64,000 bases of DNA from Allomuricauda ruestringensis DSM 13258 (GTDB lineage: Bacteria; Bacteroidota; Bacteroidia; Flavobacteriales; Flavobacteriaceae), in NCBI RefSeq assembly GCF_000224085.1, contig NC_015945.1, positions 2,403,501 to 2,467,500 on the forward strand, given 5' to 3'. A model generated the notes under the pieces. It ran no database searches and had not been told where the DNA came from. It saw only the letters and a program-made list of their open reading frames with translations. Of the stretch, positions 61,931 through 64,000 are shown piece after piece. The translations under genes and the position numbers were made by a program. Every line of letters begins with the position of its first letter. Position 1 is the stretch's first letter.

Positions 61931-61961
61931 CAAAGATACTATCTTGATTTGATGCTGACAA
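61931..61961 (-). promoter_or_regulatory. Promoter of the thrS operon
   Basis: On the minus strand TTG (61959-61961), a 20-base spacer and TATCTTTG (61931-61938) match TTTG/TAnnTTTG. Transcription would begin near 61924, only 20 bases before ATG 61903. Confidence 0.7.
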
Positions 61962-62119
61962 TAGGGAGTGGTCCCATTTGTAAGTCGTAATCAATCAAGG
62001 GCTTATATATATGCAGGAATTATTTTTGATGGTTCTTTGGTTGGATTTGAAATTATTCATACATTAAAACTCTGTAAATCAACGAACTGTAATTTTTTCA
62101 AAAAAATATTGAAAAACAT

Positions 62120-62151
62120 TTTGCGGTAAGGAAATAAGGTGCGTATATTTG
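62120..62151 (+). promoter_or_regulatory. rRNA operon promoter
   Basis: TTTG (62120-62123), a 20-base spacer and TATATTTG (62144-62151) are a perfect Bacteroidota promoter. The predicted start, near 62158, gives a leader of about 180 nt before 16S rRNA. The 61962-62119 part of the gap is AT-rich with nothing else recognised. Confidence 0.85.
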
Positions 62152-62337
62152 CACCCGCTTAGCTGATAAGGCAGGGCGTTGACGAGAGGGGATTTTATGA
62201 GAAGAGAGTCCTTTTGAGTTTGGAAAAAAGTAAAGAAGTTCATATACATATTGTAACGACAGCGTAGAATTAAGAATAAACCATTTTGATGCAGGGACTC
62301 GGGTTTCCGGGTGTCGGACAGACATTCAAGGAAATAC

Positions 62338-63863
<1,526 letters not shown>

Positions 63864-63963
63864 AGAGAAAGAGATGTCCGGAACACCCTTGTCCCGCACG
63901 AGATGGTTTTATCTCTGCGCTGTCGTTTATAATATGTTACAAATACTGGCAATAAGGCCAAAC

Positions 63964-64000
63964 AGTCTCATAGCTCAGCTGGTTAGAGCGCTACACTGAT
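63964..64000 (+). tRNA. tRNA-Ile (GAT), cut by the window end
   Basis: The first 37 nt are present: acceptor strand AGTCTCA, then TAGCTCAGCTGGTTAGAGC (D arm) and the anticodon stem CTACA, ending CTGAT. The last three bases of the window are the anticodon GAT. The position after 16S in the rRNA spacer is the normal place for tRNA-Ile. The 100-base spacer before it shows no other gene. Confidence 0.9.

Overview
The window is a stretch of bacterial chromosome from the phylum Bacteroidota, most likely family Flavobacteriaceae (a marine, yellow-pigmented type close to Muricauda/Flagellimonas or Maribacter; the genus is my inference). The evidence is a 16S rRNA of Bacteroidota type ending in CTGGAACACCTCC, promoters of the TTTG/TAnnTTTG class, almost no Shine-Dalgarno sequences, a MerR/B12-type regulator beside a zeaxanthin-type carotenoid operon, a CarboxypepD-reg TonB-linked receptor and split transketolase genes. 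No phage, insertion sequence, CRISPR array or defence island is visible. Nearly everything is core chromosome, so the unusual points are mostly variants of known genes, regulatory elements and a few unrecognised proteins.

Layout. 1-8 kb: htpG; a candidate small RNA with a strong terminator; a TetR-like/ABC1-kinase operon; a FabH-like synthase; an outer-membrane receptor. 8-18.9 kb: CoA-binding protein, sodium:solute symporter, recR, a 2-oxoacid dehydrogenase E2, then exonuclease - FAH - Hpt - cinA, the rpmB-rpmG-DUF4295 ribosomal operon, ftsY and a lipoprotein amidase. 19-28 kb: rimO, a DoxX/Gfo-Idh-MocA pair, a minus-strand SRPBCC / 85-aa / serine hydrolase operon, and a periplasmic-folding set (PPIase-like lipoprotein, SurA-like parvulin, MoxR ATPase). 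28-38.5 kb: aconitase, inverted REP-like palindromes, a TlpA tandem in which one copy has lost its CxxC, the carH-crtI-crtB-crtZ operon, an alanine/glycine:cation symporter and a 7-TM orphan.

38.6-48.9 kb: tRNA-Leu(GAG), an MscS channel, deoD-deoC (deoxynucleoside salvage), a TerB-like protein, a PAS histidine kinase, tRNA-Lys(TTT), shikimate kinase, a phosphoribosyltransferase, an S4 protein, an FKBP lipoprotein, an outer-membrane barrel and the two transketolase halves. 49-58.6 kb: tgt (lacking the usual zinc cysteines), an LptF/LptG-family permease, accA, dnaB, an exported asparagine-synthetase-B-like protein whose start lies in a REP-like repeat, an unknown 299-aa protein, a dienelactone-hydrolase-like protein, a Cof-type phosphatase and YjbQ. 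58.7-64 kb: the thrS-infC-rpmI-rplT operon on the minus strand, with infC starting at a non-AUG codon, then a divergent rRNA operon promoter, complete 16S rRNA and the first half of tRNA-Ile(GAT), cut at its anticodon by the window edge.

Functionally the window combines translation and protein targeting, envelope protein folding, central metabolism and light-regulated pigment synthesis. No new multi-gene system can be proven from sequence alone. The best leads are the candidate RNA at 2.16-2.27 kb, the REP-derived signal peptide at 54.0 kb, the cysteine-less TlpA partner, the 7-TM protein with a possible DNA-binding tail, and the carH promoter repeats.
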